A DNA stretch of 14,828 nucleotides. Origin: UBA1731 sp964567665. GTDB taxonomy: Bacteria; Verrucomicrobiota; Kiritimatiellia; RFP12; UBA1067. The stretch's first letter is position 1; every line of letters starts with the position of its first letter. A program made the position numbers and the translations under genes. The notes beneath the pieces are model-generated. The model did not search any database. It was given only the letters and a program-made list of their open reading frames with translations, and was not told the origin of the DNA. Positions 1 through 6,712 of this stretch are shown piece after piece. The stretch lies in assembly GCA_964567665.1 (NCBI GenBank), contig CAZMNN010000054.1, forward strand, positions 1 through 14,828, given 5' to 3'.

Positions 1-696
1 AAATCAACACTCTCATACACGCCGCTACGTAGCCATACACCTTGCAAAATGCGTGGTGCACATCAGGCAGGAAGCAGAAGCGTCCCGCTCGCCGTTTATC
101 GCTCAGTACAGAACATAGCGGCAAGTTTTATCCATGAGTTCGCGCAGGAACGGCAAAAGGTCAGCCGCATGGCTGCGCTGTCCCGTGCGCCGACATCGAG
201 CAACAACGCGCGGTTGCGCTCCATGAAGTACGATAATGTAGAAAAGTCATGCGTACAAGGTCGGTGTGAGATTGACTGCAATGACGAAGAGCCTTTTCAG
301 GCTGACCAGTGGGCGCGCAGCCAGATAAGGGAGCAGTGTCGCGGCAAACTGGGGCTTCCACTTGAGCGCATTCGCCTCGTTTTCCCGCGTTCCGACTACG
401 ACGAACACACGCGGCGATGGTCGTACCGGTTCATGGCCTATGTGCGCACCCCCATCTTCATGAACTATGACCCCACAACGCGGCGTGGACTGTGCGTGGG
501 CGATTTGGGGTTGCTGAAGACCTCCATTGAGGAGGCCTCGCTTAAGATGCAGAACTATGTGAAGCAGGAAATGCGCATCCGTGCGGGAATCGTCGTTGAC
601 GGGACAGACGCCGCGGCGGCGAAGATTCGTTTCGACGAGTTCACGACGGAACGCGAATCGGAGACAGTCCGCTTCTCGTTTCGCTTAATTTATTGA
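1..696 (+). CDS. Hypothetical protein, 5' end possibly outside window
   Basis: This frame is open from base 1 to the TGA at 694-696, with no stop before the first ATG at 49. That ATG has no Shine-Dalgarno sequence, so the true start may lie upstream of the window. An internal ATG at 226 (MKYDNVEK) is another possible start. From 49 the product would be 215 residues. I do not recognise a family. The N-terminal third is basic and looks low in information. The C-terminal part from about residue 60 is a better protein candidate, with a Cys pair (CVQGRC), many charged residues and alternating polar/hydrophobic stretches such as RWSYRFMAYVRTP. No signal peptide or membrane segment is visible from ATG 49. 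The gene ends 25 nt before a small lipoprotein and may be co-transcribed with it. Confidence 0.5.
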   Translation, partial: KSTLSYTPLRSHTPCKMRGAHQAGSRSVPLAVYRSVQNIAASFIHEFAQERQKVSRMAALSRAPTSSNNARLRSMKYDNVEKSCVQGRCEIDCNDEEPFQADQWARSQIREQCRGKLGLPLERIRLVFPRSDYDEHTRRWSYRFMAYVRTPIFMNYDPTTRRGLCVGDLGLLKTSIEEASLKMQNYVKQEMRIRAGIVVDGTDAAAAKIRFDEFTTERESETVRFSFRLIY

Positions 697-721
697 CAAT
701 GAAATGAAAGGAATGATAGCA

Positions 722-1072
722 GTGAAACTTAAGTTTAAATCTTTGCTTGCGGCGGCTACATTGGCCTGTGCAGGATGTACGACAGTCCCATTGCAGGTTG
801 CGCCGTCGTCCGATCCGGTGGAGCCTGGCAAATACACGGTTCTTGGTTCGGAGGTTCGCGGCTCTCACACGCAAGTATTGCTTTTGGGGCTGATATCGCT
901 CGGAAAGTCCGGCTCTCCAATCCGTAGCGCGATTGATGATGCCATAGAGCAGTCCCCAGGTGCGGATGCGCTTGTGCGAGTGGCGTTGGAGACGGATAAT
1001 TTTAGTTTGCCTTTTGTCTCCTTCTATAAGACATACGTTACCGGCACCCCTGTCAAAATCAATCCGAACTGA
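722..1072 (+). CDS. Small TRL-like lipoprotein
   Basis: This is a predicted 116-residue lipoprotein that would be lipid-anchored in the cell envelope. I chose the GTG at 722 because AAAGGA lies about 9 nt upstream and the product then opens with a short basic n-region (VKLKFK), a hydrophobic core (SLLAAATLA) and a lipobox ending AGC with Cys19 as the modified residue. In-frame ATGs at 704 and 713 are alternatives, but the one at 704 has no ribosome site. A Cys also sits at the -3 lipobox position. The mature part contains the pattern SPIRSAIDDAIEQ...GADALVRVALE, then an aromatic FVSFYKTYVTGTPVKI ending. This resembles small TRL-like lipoproteins, where a GADAL-type motif precedes a beta-rich C-terminus. 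Their function is unknown. Naming the family is an inference from the pattern; the lipoprotein call is firm. Confidence 0.75.
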   Translation: MKLKFKSLLAAATLACAGCTTVPLQVAPSSDPVEPGKYTVLGSEVRGSHTQVLLLGLISLGKSGSPIRSAIDDAIEQSPGADALVRVALETDNFSLPFVSFYKTYVTGTPVKINPN

Positions 1073-1200
1073 TTTCACCCTGTATGGGTCGTTCCTTGCG
1101 GCTCGATACAGGATATCAAACAGGCCACCATACCGTTGCGCCGGAAAGTTTGTCGACTTTCCGTTCGGGGATTCATGATTCCGCAATGACATCCATGGTC

Positions 1201-1257
1201 TTGCCGTTTTCTATGTAAACCACCCACGGGATTAAGAAAGCCCGTGGGTGTCGGCAA
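1201..1257. repeat. Strong inverted repeat, possible terminator
   Basis: CACCCACGGG (1221-1230) and CCCGTGGGTG (1241-1250) form a perfect 10-bp stem around the loop ATTAAGAAAG. An outer arm TTGCCG (1201-1206) can pair with CGGCAA (1252-1257) across an asymmetric bulge. It lies 130-150 nt after the lipoprotein stop. No T-run follows on either strand, so it is not a canonical intrinsic terminator. It could act as an RNA-end stabiliser, a Rho-assisted terminator or a protein site. Confidence 0.55.
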
Positions 1258-1407
1258 TTATGAGATTACGGTGCGGACGAAATTGCATGGAAGGTTATTG
1301 GCGGAGTTCCGAGGTGTTCTTTGGTGGGCAATCTCAATTCGCAACGCACAACCCAAAATACACAATTAGCAATCCAGTGGCGGATTATGTAATTTTTGCC
1401 GCCATCA

Positions 1408-1441
1408 GTGCAAATGGCAAAGTCTACTTTGCCATTTGCAC
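1408..1441. repeat. Perfect 15-bp inverted repeat with 4-nt loop
   Basis: GTGCAAATGGCAAAG (1408-1422) is followed by the loop TCTA and the exact reverse complement CTTTGCCATTTGCAC (1427-1441). A perfect 15-bp stem is unlikely by chance in intergenic sequence of this size. No U-tract follows, so a standard intrinsic terminator is not supported. The half-motif CATTTGC recurs at 1471-1477, and GCAAATG recurs at 1541-1547, overlapping the next promoter. This may mean a regulator recognises it as an operator; that reading is an inference. Confidence 0.6.
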
Positions 1442-1545
1442 ACTTCTTTACTATCCCCATTAGATATTACCATTTGCGGCACGAGATGTTGCAACTTCCA
1501 AGTTGGGAGACGGAGCATCAGCCAACAGATGTTGTTTTCTGCAAA

Positions 1546-1554
1546 TGATATAAT
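1546..1554 (+). promoter_or_regulatory. Extended -10 promoter of the GH5 remnant
   Basis: TGA-TATAAT (TATAAT at 1549-1554) is a perfect -10 with the TGn extension. I see no convincing -35 at 16-18 bp, as is usual for extended -10 promoters. Initiation near 1561 would give a leader of about 20 nt carrying GGAG (1572-1575) before ATG 1582. A GCAAATG heptamer (1541-1547) overlaps the TG element. Confidence 0.65.
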
Positions 1555-1581
1555 CCTGCCAAGAAAACCATGGAGCGAAAC

Positions 1582-1791
1582 ATGAAACGAAAATTGCTTC
1601 CTATGTTCTGGCTTGTTGCGTCTGTGGCATTCGCCGCGCCGTGGCCGGGGTTTGAGAAGGGCATGGGAATCGGCGGCTGGCTGACCAACTACAAGCGCTT
1701 CAATGTGCTGCCGATGGAGAGGTGGCTGACGCTGACGCCGGGCGACTATGTCCACTTCGACACGTACATCACGGAAGGAGATGCCGCTTGA
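1582..1791 (+). pseudogene. Truncated GH5 glycoside hydrolase (N-terminus only)
   Basis: The 69 codons from ATG 1582 encode a typical signal peptide (MKRKLLPMFWLVASVAFAA, cleavage before PWPGF). After it comes the characteristic opening of family 5 glycoside hydrolases: FEKGMGIGGWLTNYKRF, then GDYVHFDTYITEGD, matching the family pattern GxNxGGWL...HFDTFITExD. Full GH5 enzymes need 300-400 residues; here a TGA follows directly after EGDAA. The catalytic glutamates are absent, so no hydrolase activity is expected. GGAG at 1572-1575 supports ATG 1582; the in-frame ATG at 1570 overlaps that site. The promoter and signal peptide remain intact. The break lies about 60 bp before the fucosidase start, suggesting an internal deletion of a former glycosidase gene. 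It could still make an exported 50-residue peptide, though I consider decay more likely. Confidence 0.75.
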
Positions 1792-1838
1792 GGAACAGGC
1801 GCACGTTGCGCGAGGTGCGATGAAGCGGCCGGGACTTG

Positions 1839-1847
1839 TGCTATAAT
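1839..1847 (+). promoter_or_regulatory. Extended -10 promoter giving a leaderless fucosidase mRNA
   Basis: TGC-TATAAT (TATAAT at 1842-1847) ends only 6 nt before ATG 1854. Initiation 6-7 nt after the -10 would fall on or next to the A of the start codon. No Shine-Dalgarno sequence can fit. No -35 hexamer is apparent at normal spacing. Confidence 0.75.
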
Positions 1848-1853
1848 GCCCGC

Positions 1854-3194
1854 ATGAAGATTGAAAATTGTGATGTGAGGCGCATTGGTTCTCCGTTTGC
1901 GCGTTTTGTGTTGACGGCATTTGCGGCATTGGTCTTTGCGGCGCCGGCAGTGGCGGATGGCTGGAAGATGTTTGACAGACGTTTGGGGATGTTTGTCCAT
2001 TGGGGCATCTATTCCGTGGGCGAATGGCATTGCCAGCAACAGTACAGACGGGGAATGGATCGTGCGGAGTACGAAAAGTTCGCCGGACGGTTCACTGCGG
2101 AGAAGTTCAATGCAGATGCGTTTGTCGATGTGGCGGAGTCCGCCGGCGCCGAATACATCGTATTCACGTCCAAGCACCACGACGGCTTCTGCATGTGGGA
2201 CACGGCCACTACGGACTACAAGGTGACGAACACGCCCGCCGGACGCGATATCATCACCGAGCTTGCGGCAGCCTGCCGCAGACGCGGCATGAAACTGGGA
2301 TTCTACTATTCAAATCCGGACTGGCACCATCCCAACGCCTACAACGGGAAGAGCACTCATCAGATAAAGCCGGCTCCCGGAGACAGCCCGGACATGGAGA
2401 GGTACATCGCATACGTCAAGGCTCAGGTGACGGAGCTGCTCACGAAATACGGCGAGATCGTGTGCTTCTTCTGGGACATCCCGACCGGCATCGAGCGGCC
2501 GGAGATGGATGCTCTCGTGAGATCGCTCCAGCCCGGCATAATGGTGAACGACAGAGGCTGGGGCAACAAGGCGGTATGCGACTACTCCACGCCGGAGCGC
2601 AACTACAAGTGGGATGCCGCCGGCGGACGGAACATCGAGGCCTGCGATTCCGTGGGGGTGCAGAGCTGGGGCTATCGCAACAACGAGGACTATCACACCA
2701 TCGGCTATCTTACGCGCCGCATCGACCGGTTCCTTTCAACCGGCGCAAACTTTCTCCTCAACGTCGGGCCAAAGGCCGACGGCACGATTCCCGACGAGGC
2801 GAAGAGGATCATGGCGGACGTCGGCAAGTGGTACCGCAAGGTGCGCGATTCGTATCGAGGCGCAGTGACTGTTCCGGGAGCGGTGAAGAGGGGACAGGTG
2901 ATCGCCACCCGCTGTGGAGACACCCTGTTCCTGCATTTCCCTGACGGTCTTGACGCCATCGGTCTTGACTGTGCGCCTTTGGATGTATTGCCGCAAAAGG
3001 CCACGGTGATGAACACAGGCGCCGAACTGAAGACTCGCGTTGAGCTGATGCCGTGGAACGCCCCAGGCTCGAAGTCGGAGACACTGCACGTGTGGGGCAT
3101 CCCTGCGGACGGACTTGCCAATGAAAGCATAGTTCTGCGCCTTGATTTTGCGCCTGGCGCACTCAAGAACGCTACGGCGGCATCCGGTTCGTGA
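1854..3194 (+). CDS. Secreted GH29 alpha-L-fucosidase
   Basis: This retaining glycosidase removes alpha-linked L-fucose from host or plant glycans, probably outside the cytoplasm. The 446-residue product is a normal length for a single-domain GH29 enzyme. Residues 1-34 form a signal peptide ending APAVA before DGWK. Family motifs follow in order: RLGMFVHWGIYS (about 43-54, His49), KHHDGFCMW (107-115), GFYYSNPDWHHP (149-160), CFFWDIP (204-210), NDRGWG (232-237), SWGYR (271-275) and STGANFLLNVGPKADGTIP (295-313). Asp208 in CFFWDIP aligns with the catalytic nucleophile, usually in a W-x-D-G context, so the surrounding residues are a variant. Glu262 before SWGY is a candidate acid/base, by inference only. 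I start at ATG 1854 because an earlier in-frame TTG (1836) lies upstream of the -10 box. Substrate linkage cannot be told from sequence. Confidence 0.93.
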   Translation: MKIENCDVRRIGSPFARFVLTAFAALVFAAPAVADGWKMFDRRLGMFVHWGIYSVGEWHCQQQYRRGMDRAEYEKFAGRFTAEKFNADAFVDVAESAGAEYIVFTSKHHDGFCMWDTATTDYKVTNTPAGRDIITELAAACRRRGMKLGFYYSNPDWHHPNAYNGKSTHQIKPAPGDSPDMERYIAYVKAQVTELLTKYGEIVCFFWDIPTGIERPEMDALVRSLQPGIMVNDRGWGNKAVCDYSTPERNYKWDAAGGRNIEACDSVGVQSWGYRNNEDYHTIGYLTRRIDRFLSTGANFLLNVGPKADGTIPDEAKRIMADVGKWYRKVRDSYRGAVTVPGAVKRGQVIATRCGDTLFLHFPDGLDAIGLDCAPLDVLPQKATVMNTGAELKTRVELMPWNAPGSKSETLHVWGIPADGLANESIVLRLDFAPGALKNATAASGS

Positions 3195-3213
3195 AAACGC
3201 GCAATTGCGTTTT
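3194..3213 (+). terminator. Weak hairpin after the fucosidase stop
   Basis: AAAACGC (3194-3200) and GCGTTTT (3207-3213) form a perfect 7-bp stem with loop GCAATT, starting at the last base of the fucosidase stop codon. The right arm supplies a short T-run. It directly precedes, and nearly abuts, the next extended -10 element, so it could also be an operator for the dehydrogenase promoter. Confidence 0.4.
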
Positions 3214-3214
3214 G

Positions 3215-3223
3215 TGGTAGAAT
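3215..3223 (+). promoter_or_regulatory. Extended -10 promoter of the acyl-CoA dehydrogenase
   Basis: TGG-TAGAAT (TAGAAT at 3218-3223) matches the TGn-TATAAT architecture of the other promoters here, with one mismatch. Initiation near 3230 leaves a leader of about 30 nt containing AGAAGGAG (3247-3254) before ATG 3260. No -35 hexamer is evident. Confidence 0.6.
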
Positions 3224-3259
3224 GTGCGGCTGAAGTCTTTTTAAACAGAAGGAGCGGTA

Positions 3260-5287
3260 ATGGAAGAGAACAAAGTTGAACGTCCCGTTATGAAGATGCT
3301 GCCGGGAGATGAAGTCCGTCAGATCATGTGGCGCTACGCCGAACGATATGACATCCAGATGGCTGTCGCCGGAGCGCGTCAGACGGCCCGCTCGGTCGTA
3401 GCCCAGCTGGTCGCCAACGGACAGCGTTTCACACATGAATGGACGCCTGAGAAGCAGTCGATGTTCGACGCATTCGACGCTTCGGGAATGACGGCGGCGA
3501 CGCTCAACTTCGATTGCGGCGGTCTGTTCGAAGGGCCGCGCAATCTGGCGATGTCCCTTGTGACGTACGAGACGGCCTGGGTAGACAACGGAGCCGCAAC
3601 GTCCTCATTCGTGAACGACCTCGCAATGGGTCCGATCGCCGAGCTTGGCACACCTGAGCAGAAGAAGCGGTACATGACGCTCTGCGCACCCGGCAATGAG
3701 TCCGGCAAGACGTGGCGCGGTTCATTCGCCCTCACCGAGCCGCTGCCGTACGTCGGCGTAGATACGGGAGTTCTCTGCGGACGCGTCTCCATCGCGGAGT
3801 GGAAGGACGGAGAGGAGCCGATGCTGCGCATCGAGAAGCGCGGACGCTTCATCACCAACATCGAGATATGCGACTACATCACAATTGCCCTCGACTCAAA
3901 GGATGAACGCTTCAAGGGGTCGTGCATGGTCGTTGTTGAGGCCACAGACCCCGGCAAGTTCGATCGCGGCGCACAGACGAAGAAGCTCGTCCATCAGCTT
4001 TCCAACACCGGCGACCCCGTGATAGACGTCGTAGTGCCGGCTTCGCGCATCATCGGCGGCTACACCATCAAGGACGGCGTGATCGTGCCGAACCTTTCGC
4101 ATTCCGAAATCATCGCGCAGGTGTTCTCCAAGACTCGCGTCGGCGTAGGCGTGATGGGGGCGGCGTCCCTGATGAGTGCCATCGAGCCGGTGATCCGCTA
4201 TCAGCGCACACGTTTTCGCGGGGCGGTGGGCGTGGCCGAGGGAAGCCCGCGCCATACGCTCGGCCTCCAGATGAAGGAGGATGTCACCCAGCGTCTTGCG
4301 GACGTGTGGGCCACCGCCGAGGCGGCAAGCTCGCTCGGCTTCGACATCTCCCGCGTATATGACAAGATCGAGGCGATTCAGGACGAAGCCAAGGCGAAGC
4401 TTGGCAAGGGCCGCGAAATGCTGCGGGCGATGAAGGCGCCGATGGAACGCGCCGCCGCGCTGCTCTCCGAGGGAAAGAACCCGGAGGAGGACGAAGACGT
4501 AACTGTCCGCTACGTGTATCTTCAGGCGGTCGCCAACGTGCTGTGTCCGAGTTGCAAGCTCTGGAACACCGGACATGGTGCGGATGTGATGCGTCAGGCG
4601 ATATCGCTCATGGGCGGATACGGCATCACCGAGGACTGCCCCGGATTCCTGTTCTACAAGTGGACGGACATGCAGCTCGATGCGACTTACGAAGGGCCTG
4701 AGGCCGTGCAGCGGCGTCAGATATCCGAGACGATGGGCAATGCCGTGTTCCTTGCGCAGCTTGAGGCGTGGGCGAAGGAGTGCGACGCCTGCCCGGCGGC
4801 GGACAGCAACGGAATGCACGCGCTTGCGGCGGCGCTCCGTCTGTGGGCGTGGACACGCGCATTTGCGGTGTCGGCCAAGGATTCCGCCGGCAAGAAGCTT
4901 GGCGCATCGCAGCGTCATGGCGTGGTGTTCCCGCTGGCGGATGCGCTCGCCGGGCTGATGGCCGCCAAGAGCTTCCATGCGGACGTGAAGTTCCTTGCGC
5001 TCAACGGCAGGGAGCATCCCGTTGTAGGCCCGGAGATGGACGGATATCTCAACACGTTCAACGACCTTCTCGGAACGATTGCCGGAACGGTTGCCGGAGA
5101 GGCGGCTCGTGTCTGCGCGGAGGTGGTGTACGGGTTCGGTGCGGCGACGCCGGAGCAGCAGGCGGAATTCGCCGCCCTGCGCACCAAGGTGGATGTCGCA
5201 CTCGCCGGCACGAAGACCGCGAAGGATTCCGCCGCCAAGTGCCTTACCACCGTGATGATCCCCGAGGCTCTCGACTATCCCATGTAA
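3260..5287 (+). CDS. Large acyl-CoA dehydrogenase family flavoprotein
   Basis: This is a predicted cytoplasmic FAD enzyme that introduces a double bond at the alpha-beta position of an acyl-CoA and passes electrons to an electron carrier. The product has 675 residues, against 380-400 for classical enzymes, so it belongs to the longer class with a C-terminal extension. Visible motifs are FALTEP (156-161), the mid-domain flavin-contact region; LMGGYGITEDCPG (450-462), matching the GGYGYT-type FAD loop; and TYEGPEAVQRR (476-486), where Glu478 matches the catalytic base of the YEGT motif. Residues from about 495 onward form an Ala-rich helical extension. ATG 3260 has AGAAGGAG five bases upstream. 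It has its own promoter and a strong terminator, so it is probably monocistronic. Chain length and substrate cannot be assigned; no electron-transfer flavoprotein gene is in the window. Confidence 0.88.
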   Translation: MEENKVERPVMKMLPGDEVRQIMWRYAERYDIQMAVAGARQTARSVVAQLVANGQRFTHEWTPEKQSMFDAFDASGMTAATLNFDCGGLFEGPRNLAMSLVTYETAWVDNGAATSSFVNDLAMGPIAELGTPEQKKRYMTLCAPGNESGKTWRGSFALTEPLPYVGVDTGVLCGRVSIAEWKDGEEPMLRIEKRGRFITNIEICDYITIALDSKDERFKGSCMVVVEATDPGKFDRGAQTKKLVHQLSNTGDPVIDVVVPASRIIGGYTIKDGVIVPNLSHSEIIAQVFSKTRVGVGVMGAASLMSAIEPVIRYQRTRFRGAVGVAEGSPRHTLGLQMKEDVTQRLADVWATAEAASSLGFDISRVYDKIEAIQDEAKAKLGKGREMLRAMKAPMERAAALLSEGKNPEEDEDVTVRYVYLQAVANVLCPSCKLWNTGHGADVMRQAISLMGGYGITEDCPGFLFYKWTDMQLDATYEGPEAVQRRQISETMGNAVFLAQLEAWAKECDACPAADSNGMHALAAALRLWAWTRAFAVSAKDSAGKKLGASQRHGVVFPLADALAGLMAAKSFHADVKFLALNGREHPVVGPEMDGYLNTFNDLLGTIAGTVAGEAARVCAEVVYGFGAATPEQQAEFAALRTKVDVALAGTKTAKDSAAKCLTTVMIPEALDYPM

Positions 5288-5305
5288 TGCGGTAGCCACA
5301 GTCTA

Positions 5306-5358
5306 AAAAAGATGCGGCCGGAGTGGTGTTCGCCACATCGGCCGTGCTTTTTTTTTTT
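5306..5358 (+). terminator. Strong intrinsic terminator after the dehydrogenase
   Basis: CGGCCG (5315-5320) pairs with CGGCCG (5339-5344), and GTGG pairs with CCAC inside it around a TGTTCG loop. Eleven Ts follow at 5348-5358. The A-run at 5305-5310 would also give a U-tract on the minus strand, so it may work in both directions. Confidence 0.88.
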
Positions 5359-5380
5359 GTCAAATAATCGCCGCAGAAAC

Positions 5381-5411
5381 GGAAAAGGTCCCGGAGGAGG
5401 GCTCCGGGACC
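5381..5411 (-). terminator. Intrinsic terminator of the flavodoxin operon
   Basis: GGTCCCGGAG (5387-5396) and CTCCGGGACC (5402-5411) form a perfect 10-bp stem with loop GAGGG. Read on the minus strand, the stem is followed by TTTTCC. It lies 30 nt after the flavodoxin stop and terminates the convergent minus-strand operon. Confidence 0.82.
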
Positions 5412-5440
5412 AGCGTGTGCAAACATTGACGCAGTAGAGG

Positions 5441-5941
5441 CTACATTGCTGCCTTGAGCTGTGAAACCCATGCGGCGATGCGCCCGTCCGTAAGTTCAGG
5501 TTCATTTGTCTCGTCGAGCGCAAGACCTGTAAGACGGCCATCAGCGGCAACCTTTGAGACGATGCTGCCGTAGCTGCCGTCAGCGGCGGCGATTGCGCCT
5601 ACATTTTCCGCTCCACGTGCGACAGCGGCTTCGATAAGCGTTGCGACACCGTCGCAGAACGTATCGGCGAACCCCAGTCCGTCGCCGAGGCCGAATGCGG
5701 CGACCTTCCGGCCCTTGAGGTCGAGCGATTCGAGAATCGGCATTCCGGTTGCGGCCCAGTCGTCCTGGAGATCGCCCATACCCCAAGTCGAGGTGCCAAG
5801 CACAAGAAGCGCGGCATCGAACGTATTGGCCGTCGCGTTTGCGACGTTTGCCGCTTCGCATCCGAGCGCGGCGGCGATTTTCGCCGCTATTCCTTCCGTC
5901 ACACCTGTTGTGGATCCGAATATCACTCTTGCATTGTCCAT
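5441..5941 (-). CDS. Long-chain flavodoxin
   Basis: This is a small FMN electron-transfer protein of the cytoplasm that can replace ferredoxin, for example under iron shortage. The 166-residue product fits the long-chain class (about 170). FIFG-type beta-strand 1 is VIFGSTTGVTEGIA (7-20), whose Ser/Thr-rich loop binds the FMN phosphate. The 60s loop is GTSTWGMGDLQDDW, with Trp in the flavin-stacking position. The 90s loop is GLGDGLGFADTFCDG, where Phe replaces the usual stacking Tyr (DYAEYF in the E. coli protein). The long-chain insertion and the conserved GLALDETNEPELT segment follow. The start is ATG 5941, with AGGAAAG just upstream; an in-frame extension to 5989 overlaps the neighbouring gene. 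It is the second gene of a two-gene operon, 17 nt after the DUF3793 gene. It may be a redox partner for the acyl-CoA dehydrogenase, but nothing here tests that. Confidence 0.92.
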   Translation of the reverse strand: MDNARVIFGSTTGVTEGIAAKIAAALGCEAANVANATANTFDAALLVLGTSTWGMGDLQDDWAATGMPILESLDLKGRKVAAFGLGDGLGFADTFCDGVATLIEAAVARGAENVGAIAAADGSYGSIVSKVAADGRLTGLALDETNEPELTDGRIAAWVSQLKAAM

Positions 5942-5958
5942 CTCACTTTCCTTTCCTG

Positions 5959-6585
5959 TTAGGTTTTCGCCAGACGCAGTCCGGCGCAAAGCTGAATGAA
6001 ACCCTGGATGCTTGCGGTGGCATCAAGTGCGCTGTGCGCAATCTCCTCGGCGTGGCGATACGCGGACGCAAGCCTGAGAGATTCCGCCGCATCGCCGAAG
6101 ATGCGCCAAGGCGTATTGTGTCCTGGCGTGGATTTGAGGCTGTTCATGAATCCGAACACGTCTTTCACCGGGTAGCCGATGAACACCCCGACTTCATGGC
6201 ACAGTCCGCCACTTGCGGCAAAACGGCGCTGAAGCTGCAAGAGCAGTGCGTCGGCATCGGATGGGAGGATGTAGCCGCAAGATTTTAGGAAAGTTGCGCT
6301 TTCCGGGCGGGCGAGCGTGTTCGAGAGAGTTTCGCGGTCATAGAAGAGCACAAGGGAGCTGTCCTTTTCGCATAGGAGTTCGATGAACTCCAGACCAAGG
6401 ATCTCATACACGTCATTGCGGTAGAGACAGTACCTGAACCCTTCTTTGTTCTCCTGGGAATAGCAGTGGCGGACGCGCAGGAGTTCTCCCGGCTTTATGC
6501 CGATGCGAACAGGCGCGGTCTTCTGGAGAAGAAACCTCAGAAGTTCCTTTCTGTGTCTTTCGCTTATTTTCGGTCTGCTGTCCAT
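5959..6585 (-). CDS. DUF3793 family protein
   Basis: This 208-residue protein matches the DUF3793 family, whose biochemical role is unknown. Typical features are an N-terminal segment ending in the APVRIGIKPGELLRV region, a central domain with SLVLFYDRETLSNTLARPES (seen in the family as a VYRxxxLxxxLxxP pattern), the LxSxGY motif, and the hallmark HEVGVFIGYPVKDVFGFMN followed by PGHNTPWRIFGDAAES near residues 140-175. Family members are often found next to flavodoxin genes, as here. I choose ATG 6585 because the promoter -10 (6618-6623) and the expected transcription start near 6611 lie downstream of the alternative ATG at 6627. The ribosome site is poor: AAGGG lies about 15 nt upstream. No signal peptide or membrane segment is seen. 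Confidence 0.85.
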   Translation of the reverse strand: MDSRPKISERHRKELLRFLLQKTAPVRIGIKPGELLRVRHCYSQENKEGFRYCLYRNDVYEILGLEFIELLCEKDSSLVLFYDRETLSNTLARPESATFLKSCGYILPSDADALLLQLQRRFAASGGLCHEVGVFIGYPVKDVFGFMNSLKSTPGHNTPWRIFGDAAESLRLASAYRHAEEIAHSALDATASIQGFIQLCAGLRLAKT

Positions 6586-6617
6586 CGGCGGCCTGATATC
6601 CCTTAAAAAGTTAGGCG

Positions 6618-6646
6618 ATGATAACATATCGCGGCGCGGATGTCAA
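6618..6646 (-). promoter_or_regulatory. Consensus -35/-10 promoter for DUF3793-flavodoxin
   Basis: On the minus strand, TTGACA (6646-6641) and TATCAT (6623-6618) are separated by exactly 17 bases, a near-perfect housekeeping promoter. The expected start near 6611 gives a leader of about 26 nt to ATG 6585. Unlike the plus-strand promoters here, it has a perfect -35 and no TGn extension. Confidence 0.8.
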
Positions 6647-6712
6647 TTCGCCCTGTATAACTTTATTTGCCTTGTGTCATAAATGGCGTGGCGGCCGCTC
6701 GCTGCGGGATTG

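Larger units (their letters stand above)
1073..1545. other. Gene-free interval with several hairpins
   Basis: No reading frame in this 470-base stretch has a convincing start, ribosome site or protein-like composition. The sequence is more AT-rich than the downstream core. Besides the inverted repeats annotated at 1201-1257 and 1408-1441, it has a 6-bp inverted repeat TGGCGG/CCGCCA (1378-1383 and 1399-1404) and CAACTT-CC-AAGTTG (1492-1505). It also carries four copies of the heptamer GCAAATG/CATTTGC (1410, 1433, 1471, 1541), the last inside the promoter at 1546. I see no transposase remnant. Confidence 0.55.

Noticed and set aside
692..720. TTGACA at 692-697 as the -35 of a lipoprotein promoter
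   Set aside because: It spans the preceding stop codon, and the sequence 17 bp downstream (GATAGC) is a poor -10.
1201..1441. Integron attC sites or a CRISPR array in the hairpin-rich interval
   Set aside because: No conserved attC R-box sequences, no integrase, and no regularly spaced direct repeats.
1836..1853. TTG start at 1836 for the fucosidase
   Set aside because: It precedes the TATAAT at 1842-1847, so it could not be in the transcript, and it would spoil the signal peptide n-region.
2000..2944. A 314-codon plus-strand frame inside the fucosidase gene
   Set aside because: Overlaps the fucosidase in another frame; composition is Arg/His-rich and no motif or ribosome site is present.
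3896..5299. A 467-codon open frame on the minus strand opposite the acyl-CoA dehydrogenase gene
   Set aside because: The translation is Arg/His/Leu-rich with no motif. It is the usual antisense shadow of a GC-rich gene with strong third-position bias.
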